Translations under genes and position numbers: made by a program
Source of the DNA: Pogona vitticeps
Taxonomy: Eukaryota > Chordata > Lepidosauria > Squamata > Agamidae
Direction: 5' to 3'
NCBI RefSeq assembly: GCF_051106095.1
Contig: NC_135789.1
Location: forward strand, 22,253,764 to 22,317,763
DNA: 64,000 nt
The notes under the pieces: generated by a model
What the model was told of the DNA's origin: nothing
The model's database searches: none
What the model saw: only the letters and a program-made list of their open reading frames with translations
Part shown: positions 11,851 through 24,217 of the stretch, in pieces
How the letters are laid out: the number at the start of each line of letters is the position of its first letter
Position numbering within the stretch: position 1 is the first letter of the stretch

Positions 11851-12750
11851 TAGAATAGGAATAGAATAGAATAATGAAGTTGGAAGGGGCCTATAACTAG
11901 CTACCTGTGTATGTTTTCTTGATGGATTGTTATTGATTACTGCTTTGACTAGATTTTAGTACTACTTGTGTTTTCCATTTTTGTGTTTTCCATTTCTCAG
12001 AGTGGCATTTGTTTTAAAGAAAAAAAAGTATAATTATTGTTCCAAGCTTCAATGTTGTCTTTTAACAATGTAGGATGACTCTTTATGCTCACTCTCCTTA
12101 GCTGTACATATTATCTTCTAATGATGTTAACCATCTTGGCATACTACTGTCATTGTATTAAAATTTAAATATTGTCTTTCCATGTTGTAAGCTGCCTTGG
12201 GTCCTTTTCAAGGAGAAAGTGGGGTAAAAATTATTTAAACAAACAAACAAACAAATAAATAAATAAAAGACCAGTGTGTCCAACCTCCTGCTCAAGGCAG
12301 GAATACAAGTCAATGGATATCTGCTAGGTTGTTATCTAAATTTATCTTGAAGGCCTCCAGTGTTGGAGTACCCACCAACTCCTGAGGTTACTGGTTCCAT
12401 CATTGTACTGCTCTAACAGTTAGGACATTTTTCATGATATTCAGCCTAAATCTGGCTTCCTGCAGCTTGAGCCCATTGTTGCGTGTCCTGCATTCTGGGA
12501 TGATGGAGAACAGATCCTGCCCCTCCTCTGGATGACAGCCTTTCAAGCCTTTGAAAAGGGCTATCCCATCTCCTCTCTATCTTCTTTTCTCCAGGCTAAA
12601 CATGTCCAGTTCTTTCAGTCTTTCCTTCTCAAAGGGCTTGGTTTCCAGCCTCCTGATCCTAATCCTCATCAGCCTCCTCTGAACTTATTCCAATTTGTCA
12701 GCATCCTTCTTGAAGTACAGTGTCCAGAACTGGACACTGGACTCTAGATG
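11851..12750 (-). mobile_element. CR1 LINE, 3' part, split by another LINE tail
   Basis: On the minus strand this is the CR1 end of ORF2 and 3' UTR. It starts near TGTCCAGTTCTGGACACTG at 12745 and runs through GGAAACCAAGCCCTTTGAG and GGCAGGATCTGTTCTCCATC. It resumes at 11851-11896 with the terminal ATTCTATTCC repeats. The same element on the other strand lies at 56082-56612. Between 11897 and 12268 a different LINE tail is inserted. Confidence 0.85.
11897..12268 (+). mobile_element. L2-type LINE 3' tail inserted in CR1
   Basis: About 370 bp ending in GTAAGCTGCCTTGGGTCC, then AAAC and AAAT repeats. The CR1 sequence is continuous when this segment is left out. The GCTGCCTTGGGTCCTTTTCA end is shared with 33645-33715. 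Confidence 0.65.
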
Positions 12751-12775
12751 AGACCTAACGATGTCTGCAAACAAA

Positions 12776-13500
12776 CAAACAGAAGAACACAACTAAAAAT
12801 GGAAACAAATGTTTTATGCACCTTAAAGACTATATCCTTTCAATTTGCACTCCAACAGACTGCAGTCCCCTTCTGCAGAAGTGTGGAGTGAAATATGTAT
12901 ACTGTATATCTGTATGATGTAAACCTGCGGCTATCTGTGACTATTTTAGCCAGAGATTCATCAACAGGGATATAATTATGTAATTCCATGTGTTTGAGAG
13001 CTGATGATGACATGGAGTCAAAATGCTTTGGTGTCATGATGAGGCCAAAATAACATACTGTAAAAGTAAAAGACCAAAGCGTGGTGGCTCTTTAAAGATG
13101 AACTGTTAATATTTTAATGTGAGGTTTCATGGATCAAAACCACTTCCTCAGGCAACTCTGAACTGCAGCTTCGGAGTGATGGCGATCCTCGGATGCCCGC
13201 TAGTCCATTGTCAAAGAAAGGAGAATGAAAACCAGAGAATGGAAGCTATTCTTCACAAAAAAAGGAGAGGTGTGCATAGGTTAGTTTAAACGACTCGATG
13301 AAAACACCTCACAACGAGTGCACAACTATTTGAACTATATTTTCTCATGGGATTGTCTTGAGTCGGCGGGACCTGTGGTGCTGCCTGGCCTCAGGTGGCA
13401 AAATGTGTTGGGTCAGCTGTGAGCTGGTCTTATTTTTCCTTCCTCAAGAGATGGAAGAGGAGGGCAGTAAGCTGGCCAGAAGCTGCCTCTTTGCAATATT
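12776..13500. repeat. Unnamed reptilian repeat and unique sequence
   Basis: On the minus strand near 13080-13160, CCTGAGGAAGTGGTTTTGAT then CCATGAAACC matches a common reptilian repeat. A plus-strand copy lies near 21527-21665 with GAGGAAGAGGATTGTAATCC and the ending CAACAGACTAACATGAC. I cannot name the family. Confidence 0.4.
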
Positions 13501-15800
13501 GGAAGCAAGTGTCATTATTCATGGTGTAAAAAATGTATGACGCTTAAACCTGTTCCTTCCCAGAGCAGCAAGGTTTCACATGAGGAAAAACATGGGCGTG
13601 TAGACAAACATATACCTGTTTGCAACTAAATATGGAGACTCCTGTTTCAAATAGTTTAGTTTTCCTCAGTATTCCTAGTTTTATCCCCGGTCACTGAGGT
13701 AATTCAGTCCTTACTGGGGTTTCTTTTTTTTCCGTTTAACTTCCCCATCCTCCTCTCAGTTAGTGTGAGGGGAAAACATTCCCCCCCCCCACATAAGTGT
13801 ATATAAAAGTCTATAAAATTATCCATAGGCTGCCAATAGAGAAGTCATAGTCTCTGAATCCCAACAATGGAACATTTTGGAGAGATGTTCAAAGGGGGGG
13901 GGGGTGGTCCACAGGCAGCCATTTTGTGGTGGTAAAAAACCCACCTTTTCACAAAATGGCTGCCAAGACAGATGGCTTGAAAGAGGGGTTAGACTGACTC
14001 ATGGAGCGCACAACTCTCTTTCATCATAATAACTGCTGTTTTACCACCTCCAACATTGGAGGTACCTTATTTCTGTGTCTGAAACCTTAAAAATATCCAC
14101 TGGTAGGAATAGATACCTCCTCCTTTTAAGTCCCCTTAAGGGGGTCCATTTGACATTTTTTAAAAACTGAGGAACTTGAATCTTCCAGTAGTGTGAAAGG
14201 ATTTCCCCCTCACATGCACTTTTTAAAAGCCCTTGTTTGCTGTTGTGGGAAATCATTTAGCAGGAAAATGGAGGATGGGGTTAAGACTAGGTTGAATCTG
14301 GCTTGTCCCTCCATTTTGTATGCAAAAGACACAACATCCAGTTTATCTTCAGGGCCTGCCCATTATTGCAGCTACTGCGTTCTGGACTTTTAATAAGAAG
14401 GCAAAATGAACGGGGGAACCATACTATGAAGAAATGAGGAAGGCAGAACATGAGGTGGACGGACTCAAGAAAGGAAGCCACCGTTGTGAGTTGGCAAGAC
14501 CCAAATGGCCGTAAACAAGTGGATATTTGGGGGCCATTTAAGTCATGACGTTCCGTTGGAAGCAGAAAAAGACCAATTTTTAGGTCAGTCTTCTGACAAC
14601 CATTTAAGGTCAAATTTTGTGGGGACTGATGCCAAACTTGGAGGTTATACTGTGGGAAAAAGTTGCTCAGGTTCCACATTTTGTTTGTCACCCTTTGAAG
14701 AGGCAAACCCTGCTGGTTTGAGGTTATTATGGGGGGAGCGGCTAGGTGGGAGCTATGTAAAACTTTTGGGCTGGCAAATGCTTTGGACTTCATTTCCCAG
14801 CATCCCTTTCCACTGGCAGAAACTCTTGGGAGATGAAGTCCCCCTAAAAAAATTGGCAAAGCAAACATTGAAAAACCCCAAGACTTAGGTGAGGTTCTGG
14901 GGTCGATATTGTCTCCTGAGAAGCCAGGACAAGGAGTTAAGTATTTCAACTTGGACTTTGTTCAGAAAAGTGTTTTTTAAAAAGACTACAGCTCCCAGAA
15001 TCCCCCAGCCAGCAGCCGTGTGGCTTGGGGATCCTGGGAGCACCATCCAAACCACCTAGTTTTTTTCTCCCAGGCTCAGCTATGTGTTGATGACTACAGT
15101 AGGAAGGGCTGTTTCCTAAATTTTAAACAGGAAATGCTTGGAATCTGCCTTTGTCCGACTCTAAGGTATTTAAAACATAAATGCAGCAATTTTTCTTCTC
15201 CTATTCCCTTCCCTTCCCTTTCATATATGACTGACTACAGATTTTACACTTCAGCCTTTTACACGCCCGTCTAAACATGTATTCATATAGAACGGACACG
15301 GGCTGCCCGCGGCTCATCTGCCCAGCCTGGCGAGGGAGGCATTCACATCTCCCCGGCAGAAACAGCTTCCTCTGCATTGCAAAGGTCAGGCAGAAAAGCA
15401 AATATGTGTAGGGGAGTTTGATGCTTGCTGCATCTAGCCACAGCCTTAGCTGTTGGATCACATCCCCTTGCCCCAGACCCCCATTAGCCTGCTATGCACC
15501 TTCCTTGATGCATACTCTTTTGCTAAGACTGTGGCCCCACGGCCCCAGCCCAAGACATTCAGCCGCCTGAGGTACAACAGCACATGCTGTCCTCCCCTCC
15601 ATGCACCCAAGATACACCATGCTCAATGCTGGCTAAGTTGCAAGTTAGAAAATGCAAGTTAGAAAATACCACCAGCTCTTCTAGCTGCCTGTGGTCACAG
15701 TGGTGATGTATCCTGCTTTACAGAGGACAGTCCCCTCTTGGGACACTGAGCAGTTCCCAAACAAGCGAGTTCAGGTCTTGAAGCTGCCTGTCGTTTAGAG
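13501..15800. other. Intergenic sequence, unclassified, with a 220-codon open frame
   Basis: Contains a run of 11 G at 13894-13904 next to matching phrases GCAGCCATTTTGTG and CACAAAATGGCTGCC (an inverted repeat at about 13915-13964). A degraded MITE lies near 14985-15045. The 220-codon minus-strand open frame at 14287-14949 shows no family match and overlaps a 127-codon plus-strand frame. I read it as chance or an unnamed element. Confidence 0.4.
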
Positions 15801-15803
15801 AAG

Positions 15804-15936
15804 CAGTGCCCATCCTTGTGTCCCCAGGTGTTCTTGGGCAACAACTCCCTGAAATTCTGGCCAGCATAGCTAGTGGTGAAGGCTTCTGGGAATTTTAGTC
15901 CAAGAATATCTGGGGCCACAAGGTTGGGAACCACTG
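15804..15936. mobile_element. hAT MITE, CAGTGGTTCCC family, diverged copy
   Basis: Starts CAGTGCCCATCC and ends TGGGAACCACTG. The interior has GGTGAAGGCTTCTGGGAATT, as in the other copies. The flanks do not match. Confidence 0.75.
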
Positions 15937-16595
15937 ACTTGGTGAGAATGAGCATGCACCCAGGTGCATCCATGCATGTGACTGTGCGTGTCCTTACCAT
16001 GTGTTCAACTGATGCACTCTATTTCTCTTTAAATAATAGTGATGTTTTTAAAATTTGCATCTGTTTCTATAAGTTACCACATACCCATTTTATTTAAATC
16101 TGTGGCCCACTTTGCTTGCAATGCATTTTGTATTTTTTAGGTGATGTGTTAATGGTCCTCTCCCTTGCCACACACAAGAAAACAATTGTTAATAGGTGGC
16201 CATTCAACCCATAACTGGCTAAGAGCAATACTGAGGGGATGAGGCAGGGACAGCAATATAGGCAGAGAGTTAATTTTGCTAATTGCGTTTGGAAAACAAA
16301 TGTCGCAATCAGAGAGTGCCTCAAAAGGAGGCGTTGCCATTGCTCTTCTATGCTCCAGGGTTTCCAAATTCGATTACTGCTCAGTTGTAATTAATATTGA
16401 CAAAATGGAACTGTGGAGTGGGAAAGAAGAAGGGGCAGGAAGAAGAGGAGAAAACTGGATGTTTAAAACTCCCCACCATCTTTAGCTGGTGGTCACAGTC
16501 TGCTATTTCATGCCACAAGAAGTTGGAAACTGCAGAAAAAGGCATTTGTGACACTTTCCTCCACACCCAGGGTTGCGTAACAAGACTTCTTAGAC

Positions 16596-16735
16596 CAGTG
16601 GTTCTCAGCCTAGGGGGGTCCCGTTGTTCTTGGACTGCAACTTCCAGAAACCCAGCCAGCATAACTAGTGGTGAAGGCTTCTGGGAATTGCAGTCCAAGA
16701 ACACCTAGGTTACCGATGGTTAGGAGAAGCCACTG
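16596..16735. mobile_element. hAT MITE, CAGTGGTTCCC family
   Basis: A 140-bp copy with ends CAGTGGTTCTCAGCC and AGCCACTG, flanked by TCTTAGAC and TCCTAGAT (6 of 8). Confidence 0.75.
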
Positions 16736-16742
16736 TCCTAGA

Positions 16743-16960
16743 TCAAGGATGGGTAAATTGTGATCCTCCAGCTATTTCTTGATTGTAGTTCCTTCCCATT
16801 GCTGCTGGTTGGACAGCTAATAGTGAGGAATGCTCGGACTTGTAGTCTAGCAATATCCTCAGGGTTGCTTTCAGTCCACACTTGTTCTTGATAGAAGAAG
16901 AGGTGGGAAATTTGGCTGTTTTTGGAATATAGCTCCCAGAATATTTGACCAGCACAGCCA
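16743..16960. mobile_element. Second hAT MITE-like repeat
   Basis: AAGGATGGGTAAATTGTGAT then CCTCCAGC, with arms GATTGTAGTTCCTTCCCATT and TCGGACTTGTAGTCT. This resembles the other common reptilian MITE family (also at 28862, 37988 and 54888). The right end is unclear. Confidence 0.45.
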
Positions 16961-18999
16961 TAGATATGCTTGTAGCACAAAAAAGTTGCATTCTTCCTCT
17001 TTGGGCAGCATTCCACAGAAAAAAACTAACAGGCATTTCCTGCATCACAGGATGGGTGCACGCAAATTGAATATGTAGGATTGGGCCTGGTTAACACCAG
17101 GTGGCCAAGAGGCCAGTGAAGAATATCTCCAGAGACAGGTAACAAGAGCATCCTGCCTGAGACCTTGCTGAGCTGCTGCCTGTCACAGTTGACACTTCTG
17201 GCCTAGATGGACTGGTGCAATATAAAGTAGCTTCCTATAGTCTTGTGAATCAAGTTTGGCAGACAGGCAGACATTTAGGGTAACCAGTGTCCATTGCCAA
17301 AAGGGAGGATAGGAAGGACAAGGAACATCAAAAAGGAGGACAGTTCTGAATTAAATGGGCATATCTGATTAAAACTAATATGTACTATTACAACAACTAT
17401 TAACAATAGTAACAACAACAGGGGATGCCAGAGTTTAAGATAAAGAATTGCAAAAATGAACAAAATGCGGAGACATGGTAGTAGAAATAACTCATTTGTG
17501 GATGAAACACATTTCTGTGGTCCCCATAATCATGGGGGCATTGAGAGCAATGCCATGGATTTTTATAAAATATTGTAATCAACTGCAGATCTGGAATGGG
17601 GACTCCAGTTGTGGGTCTCACTGTCAAGTTGGAGTTGTTTTTTGTTTCAATGACTGACTCAACTCAGAACTAGAAATGTAAAATTTCCAAAAATTTCCAT
17701 ATTTTCTGGGGGAAGAAACTTTTCCCCTGTTTTTTTTTCAGAAAAATTGAAATTTTCCAAAATTTTACATCTATATGTAGAAGCCACCCACTCAGTACCA
17801 AAGACTCAGACTTGGCACCAAAGATTTGGACCAAAAGACTTGCCAACATCCCGGTGCAAATCTCTGAAATAATACCATCAGAGCTGCCCCCCTAAAAAAG
17901 GATTAGGAACAGCGTACATTTTACACCGATACTTACGTTTTCGGGTTAGAACTTGTATCTGTTGTATAACACCAATCAATATTTTAATGATTTTTGTCTG
18001 TTTTTGACTGTTTAATATTTTTGGATATTTTTATTATCATTATAATCTTAGAACTGCAGAGCCAGAAGGAACCCTATGGATCACTGAATCCGGTCTCTTT
18101 TAAGGAGGCAGATTGTATATGCAAATAGTATCACATATAAACATTAATTACTATAAGTAGAAATATACTACTGCTCACCCATAGAGTACAAAATTGTGAC
18201 CACTTTGGGATACAATGTTGGGATACCGTAAATTGGGATATAAATCAAATCAATCAATAAATCGGACACAGTAATTAGTAATCCTCTGAAATGCCCAATG
18301 CTTTGAATTTTTGCAGCTTAATGATTATATACATGGAAAGAAAATAAGCAGAGGTCGCTGTAGTTTTATTGAAACATCTATCAAATAAATTTATTATCAC
18401 TGTAAGTATATACAGTACATAGTATACCCATACAACGAAATTCAGCCGAATCTAGCTAGGCAAGAAACCAGTACTGTCAGAGCAGTGGTCTGAACATTGT
18501 TTTCATAATATCCACTCCTGGGACTAGCGTCCGGTCTGAATATCATACAGAATTGGCATGCTGCACCATATCTCTCTGCTATCTATCAGCAGCTATATCA
18601 GCGGGTGTCATTTGCTTCTTTTCTTACAAAATGACCCACCCACCCATTATTATACTTAAAAAAGAGTTGATTTTGTACATTTATCAATCTGTTCTCCTTG
18701 CTTGGCCTGGGGAATTCACGGGAGGGGGGAGGGTGTCCCCACCTACACATCACCTAAAAGGAGGGGAAGTATTCCCCCCCCCAAAAAAAGAGGAGAGTCC
18801 TCCCTAAAGGAGGAGCCAAAACAAGTAGGCAGGAGTGGTCACTAGTGTCTACAGTGGCCAAGCGGACGACAGAGGGCAGAACATGTTGGCAGAGTTCCTG
18901 TCAAAAGAGGAGTTGAAGCAAATAGGCGCAAGTGACAGGAACTCAAGAGAGGTGGAAGGTGGGCCTTTCTGTTAAGAGGGGGGCACTTGGAGGGCATTG
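16961..18999. other. Intergenic sequence with small repeat scraps
   Basis: No gene recognised. A hairpin repeat lies at 17668-17778. CR1-like scraps lie near 17200-17230 and 18050-18100, and a LINE tail near 18200-18265 (GGGATATAAATCAAATCAAT). Confidence 0.4.
17668..17778. repeat. Hairpin MITE with AAAATTTCC arms
   Basis: The left arm AGAAATGTAAAATTTCC and the right arm TTTCCAAAATTTTACATCT are near complements about 60 bp apart. This fits a small foldback transposon of unknown superfamily. Confidence 0.55.
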
Positions 19000-19297
19000 T
19001 TGAGGTGCCGTCCAGCCCCAAGAAATGCCAGTCCTGAAAAGTTCCTTGTCTTTGGAATAACCTCCCCTTAGAGATCCACATGGCCCCTTAGTTGGGTATT
19101 TTAAAAAGCTGACGGAAAACCTGGCTATTTAGGCAGGCCTTCCCTCCGAGCACCACTTGATCTATCTTTTCTTTTTTTCCTTCCATCTTGAATTATTTTT
19201 TTTGCTGTAAACTGTTGTTAAATTTTAACTGTTTTATTCTACTTGTTGTAAACCGCCCAGAGTAATCAACAACTAGATGGGCGGGGTATAAGTATAA

Positions 19298-19384
<87 letters not shown>

Positions 19385-19385
19385 A
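19000..19385 (+). mobile_element. L2-clade LINE 3' end with CTAA and AAAT repeats
   Basis: The C-terminal ORF remnant reads LEIHMAP then KKLTENLAI. The 3' end is GTAAACCGCCCAGAGTAATC and GATGGGCGGGGTATAAGTAT. The tail is a long CTAA array (19301-19350) followed by AAAT units. It is the same element family as 39468-40403. Confidence 0.8.
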
Positions 19386-20230
19386 ATTAATGAAAAGTAC
19401 AGGCTCAGTCAGTTGCCAGGTGAAGGAGCACCTGCTTGAAATGACAAGACTCTTCATGGTTACTTACAAGTAAGACTCTTTTGGGAGTAGATCTCTCCTT
19501 CAGATGACTAATGGCCTGCAGCTGTGCTCACAGTGGAGCCCTGAATGCCTTCAGTTGCAGGGAAAGAGTGGCTAAAACCACACGTGTGTATATTGTGTTT
19601 CCTCAGGCTGCCTAGTGTTCGGCTGGACACCCAACTCTTCATTCCATCCTCGGACCTTCCGACTGATTTCTGGTGGTGAGTACAATACAATATGGTCTAT
19701 TGTTGAGCAAGACAATTATCTTGAATTAATAAACACTTTTCTTTATAGTCTTGTTTACAGTCAGATATTATTTACTCTGATATCAGAATCAGAGGTTGAT
19801 TCAGAAAAGAAAATTGGGTGACTGGATAAAAAAAATAGAGGATAGAAATCCTATATGGTCAGTATTTGCTTAGAAGCGGAAATGTTAGCAGGTGCAGCTT
19901 TTAGCACAAGCTACACCTGCTGGAATTTCCTCCACTGCCCAACTGTTAAAGGTACAGGAACTGTCTCCTCTTTTTCATTTGGTTGCTCTCAAAAATCCAA
20001 ACCAAAACATCAGGAACAAAATCCAAGCCACTTATTGGACCCACTTCTTTGCACTTCAAAGACCAGCCTATACTTACCTGGTCGATAGGAAGGGTACACT
20101 CTCACCAGAGTGCATTCCAATAAAATCAGTAATGTACAAACATGAAACACATTTAACCACAACACTCTTAATTATGTGTGTGTTTGTGTGTATAAATGTA
20201 TCCTTTTGCTTATTGTTTTTGTTATACTGT
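19386..20230. other. Intergenic sequence, nothing recognised
   Basis: Only short open frames. No repeat recognised. Confidence 0.5.
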
Positions 20231-20255
20231 ACTGTATTGCATGTTTTTGTTGCTT

Positions 20256-20256
20256 T

Positions 20257-20338
<82 letters not shown>

Positions 20339-20370
20339 TTGCATTTATATGCCGCCCATCTAGACATAGT
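20256..20370 (-). mobile_element. L2-type LINE 3' tail with TTTC and TTTA arrays
   Basis: Read on the minus strand it is GTCTAGATGGGCGGCATATA followed by AAAT units and then a long GAAA array. This is the tail of an L2 copy in reverse. Only the last tens of bases of the element are clear. Confidence 0.7.
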
Positions 20371-22110
20371 CTACTCTTTTGTTACTGTTGTTGCTGTTTT
20401 TGGTTGCTCTCCTTGTTCTGATGATTTTTTGGCTGCTTTGTGACATGTTGCGTGGTTTGCTGGCATGTGTTAGTCAGCTTCTGTACCCTTGATCGGCATG
20501 TATTCCTCCGCAGAGTCAAAGATCTTAATGATGCCAGCGAGGCATGGTGTGAAAGTGTCTAATCTCTCTTGCTTGTTTTCATTGTTTTGTTGGGTTTTTC
20601 ATGAACTGGAGGTCAACATGGTCATTGACCATTATGGATCTCCTCACATGACAGAGGGTGCTGGCTCAAATCTTAATGCCATTTGAGAATCTGTTGTTTT
20701 TGATATTAACTCATTGAAAAACTTGAAGGACACCCTACGGAAAAAGATGATGTTTGATAAATGGAGGCGCCTGGGTTTTTTTTTAAAGGAAGGATATTAA
20801 TTATTTATTTGATAGTTTCCATTTTAACCTTTGATTGGAAAAGAATCTCTTCTGTCTTGCTTTGAAATCACCTGTCTTTGAAACCAGTGTTGTTTGCATT
20901 GGGGGAGGGAGGAAGACTGCCTGAGATTTTCTGTGCTGGATTTTTAGGTGTCCCCCCCCCCCCCGAATTTGCTTGTGGACTAGCACTAAAGAAAGTTTTG
21001 CCACTTGAATGTGGCTGTTTCAGGCAAATTGGCTAGACAAACTATCAAAACTTTTAAAAAGTGCTTTAAGAATTGGTGCATTGCTTGCCCTTTAAACTGG
21101 AGAGTTACCTGATTGTTTTGGGGAGAAGGAAATTGGTCAACCTCCAGGGACACAGTAGAGGGGTGTGTAAAAAGTCCAAAGAAGAAGAGATGGGTGCTGC
21201 AGGGTGTGTCATAGAGCAATGTTACTGCTCATATGAGGAAGCACAGGAACAAAAGACTTATTGGGATTCAGGAAACTGCAGTTTCTACAAATCACCTTTA
21301 ACAGCAGCTATAAGGAGAGCAAAACAGCATGAATCCTTAACTATTCTAGCAGCAGCCAGTATGTTTATGTTACTCACACTCTTAATGTTCATTACCTGTG
21401 TTAATAATGCTACGTAGTGTCATTTAGAAATTTCATTTTATGTACTCGTAGCTCTCTTCATTCTATCTCTAGCCCAAAAAATGTGTTCCTTTGTATAAAC
21501 CGGAAGCTAAATATTTCATTACTGTATATGTGTTTGAGGAAGAGGATTGTAATCCATGAGATCTCTATGGGGAATAAATTTGATGGTCTTATTGTTAATG
21601 AAGTATACTATATATTGATTTTTCATTTTTGTTGTTCACGTTGCAACAGACTAACATGACTATCTATTTGAAATCTCATTTAAATGCATATTCTTCTTCT
21701 GTGACAAACTGATTTCATACAAAGATTGTGAGAAATTATAGCACAAAATGTATGTAACAAGTAATCTAAATAAATTGGGGAGGGTAATAATAGATAACCA
21801 TGTGGGCTTGGCTTTGTCCTCTCTTTCTTCTATTTCCTGGGTAACTGCCTGCTGATATGCCAATTACAACTCACAGCTGTTACTTTCACCTTTTTCCTGG
21901 GAAATCTCAGTTTTTCTTGTTCTCCACTGGTAGAGAAAGAAAGCGCACGAGGTCTCTTCCATGATGGTTATCCTCAGCATACTTTCACACAAAGAAACCA
22001 GCATTAAGAGCTTTTATAATCCATCAGGTCACTTCCTCCTCTTTTGTCCCTAAATGGACTTCTTAAAACCATAACTATAGGTTTTCTTTTTTTACCCAGT
22101 TATGGAGTAA
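20371..22110. other. Intergenic sequence with one open frame ending in a hydrophobic segment
   Basis: C13 at 20952-20964. The plus-strand frame 21073-21417 (114 codons) ends in a hydrophobic stretch ILAAASMFMLLTLLMFITCV. I do not recognise it. A repeat copy lies at 21527-21665. Confidence 0.4.
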
Positions 22111-22119
22111 TTATAATTA

Positions 22120-22305
22120 TGTGCTGTCCAACTTATGGCCGTCCTTGCCAAGGTTTCCTAGGTATGAAGTAGAAATGGTTTACCATTCTCTTCTTCTGGT
22201 GGCACTGTAGGATGGTGGAGTTTGCCCAAGGGCACAGAGGCTGACTCAAGCACAAGGGAGAATCAACACTCTGTGCTATCCATCCAGCTAATTACCCCCC
22301 TGTTT
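22120..22305 (-). mobile_element. MIR-like tRNA SINE
   Basis: On the minus strand, a tRNA-like part (GGATGGATAGCACAGAGTGT) is followed by TGGTAAACCATTTCTACTTC and CATAAGTTGGACAGCACATA. This is the SINE 3' end common in reptiles. A related copy lies at 51185-51392. Confidence 0.55.
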
Positions 22306-22925
22306 AATCATCATAAGCTCATCACTTGCTTGTGCACTCTGCTAGCATAAGGCAAACTGAGGCTGCCTTCTTGAGAGAGTTGAGCTGCAAACAACTGAAC
22401 AGCATGCCAGAGCTACCCCCACAAATCACACAAGTCCTATGGGAGGAAATGAGGGGAGGGCACACCAGCAAAGGGATCTTCAGGGCTGCACTAATTATTT
22501 GGTGAGAACTTTGTCCAAGGACCAAAACAGAAGAGATGTGGAGCTTTGCAGTTCGAATAGGAGTATGCTTAAACAGTAAAGACATGTGATTATCATCTAA
22601 CATCTTGCATGTCTCACTAGCTGCCATTTGGTTTCAGCTGAAAAGTCAAAAGTTTTAGAGGAGTTACTCCAATCCCTCAATAATTTTGGTTGCCCTTTTC
22701 GACATCTTTTACAATTAGTGCTTTAAATTAGAAGAAAAGGCACTAAAAGGGGGAATCAAATTCAATGTAAGCAAATTTAAACTTTGGGCCAAGAAATCCC
22801 CGTTTACCTGAGATCTTCAAGCTAATGTATATCATTATTTCAAGTGTTTTCCCTTTTCCAGTCACCTCACAGCAAGGTAAAAACAAGGAAAAATAAAAAC
22901 ACAGTAGTTTTATAATATTAAAACC
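22306..22925. other. Intergenic sequence, nothing recognised
   Basis: Short open frames only. Confidence 0.5.
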
Positions 22926-23170
22926 CAATCAAATTATAACATTAAAAACACAACTGAATTAAAAGCAGTTTTAAAGCATGCCAGTAAATGAAGCACAGTA
23001 CTCACCACTTAAAAGCTCTTTCCAAGGCAGCTGGCCCATTGCCAAAGTCCGCAGGAATAAAACATTTTTCATCTGTGGGAGGAAGGATAACAGTGCAGAG
23101 TGAACCCGTCTTCCCTTGGCAAGGAGTTCCACAGTCTGAAAGCAGCTGCCAAGATGGCCCTCACTCATCC
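22926..23170 (-). mobile_element. LINE 3' UTR fragment (L2-like)
   Basis: GGCAAGGAGTTCCACAGTCT and GCAGCTGCCAAGATGGCCCT on the plus strand are the complement of a common LINE 3' UTR. Similar text lies at 24880-25000. Confidence 0.5.
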
Positions 23171-23814
23171 CCTGAAAAATGAGTCTTTGAGGATGGTAGT
23201 ATTCTCAGAGTCGCCTTTGTAATGTATAGTTATTTGTGAGTGACAGTCATACTCCATCTTTTCCTGAACACGCTCAAGGTGGTGTATGAGGCTGTTCTGC
23301 ATTTCTCTTCACAATGAATTTGAGAGGTAGATCAGAAAGAGAAAGAGGCCAGAAGTCACCTGCTCCGCGGCATGGCTCAAGAAGAACTGGAATCGCTCAC
23401 ATTCTAGTCTCATATTTAATTGCGGCACCACATTTTCTCAAAGCAACATCACCACCTTTTAGCCACGCTGCTCTTGGAGGTTTCTGGGCCAGGGGAGGTT
23501 AGTTTATCAATTGCTAGGAATCTGTCTGTTGGATGCTCCTCACCTCAGCAGGAGCAACAACTGTTCTGGGAGACAGCAAGGCCTGTGCACCTGGTTTAAA
23601 CAGCTGGTCCCCCTTCTCAGCATATTGAGGACCAGGATGGTGGTGCAAGGGATAGCTCCTCAGGGTCTGGCCTAGAAAGTGCCTTACCCAGAGCCAGCCC
23701 ATTTATACAACATGGATGGAAAGCACATTGCCTTCCTCAAAATAGGGATGACTGGAGAATAGAGTTCTATTGAATGTGTGTGCATGTGAGAATACCATGG
23801 CATGCAGTAAAAAT

Positions 23815-24000
23815 GTATTTATTTATTTATTTATTTATTTTATACTCCGCCTATCTGTTCAAAATGACCACTCTAGGCGGCTTCCAGACATATAAAAACA
23901 CAGTAAAATGTACATATAACAAAAAACCAATATACTAAACAATAACAATAAGCAGCCAACAATAAACAATAAACCCCTTCCTTCAGAATATTCTTACAAG
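23815..24000 (-). mobile_element. L2-type LINE 3' end
   Basis: TTTA repeats followed by TACTCCGCCTATCTGTTCAA and CCACTCTAGGCGGCTTCC. This is the complement of the L2 end (GCCGCCTAGAGTGG, AGGCGGAGTATAAA). Confidence 0.75.
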
Positions 24001-24217
24001 AATCTTTAAAGAAGAATCTTTAAAAGGGGAGGGTGAGGGTAGTCCATATTAGGACACATAACATTAGTTATGAAATTAATGAAAGGGTTCAGCTTTCTCA
24101 GCCTTACCTGGAAGTAGCTGTAAGGACTGACCCTTGCCCTACGACACCCCTTAAACAAAGGCTGTAGTTCTACCATGGAAAAAGTGCCTGCAGGATTAAA
24201 GGGTTAACATGAAGGTA

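Noticed and set aside
20176-20443. Phe/Leu-rich open frames as membrane proteins
   Set aside because: They are translations of the TTTC and TTTA arrays.
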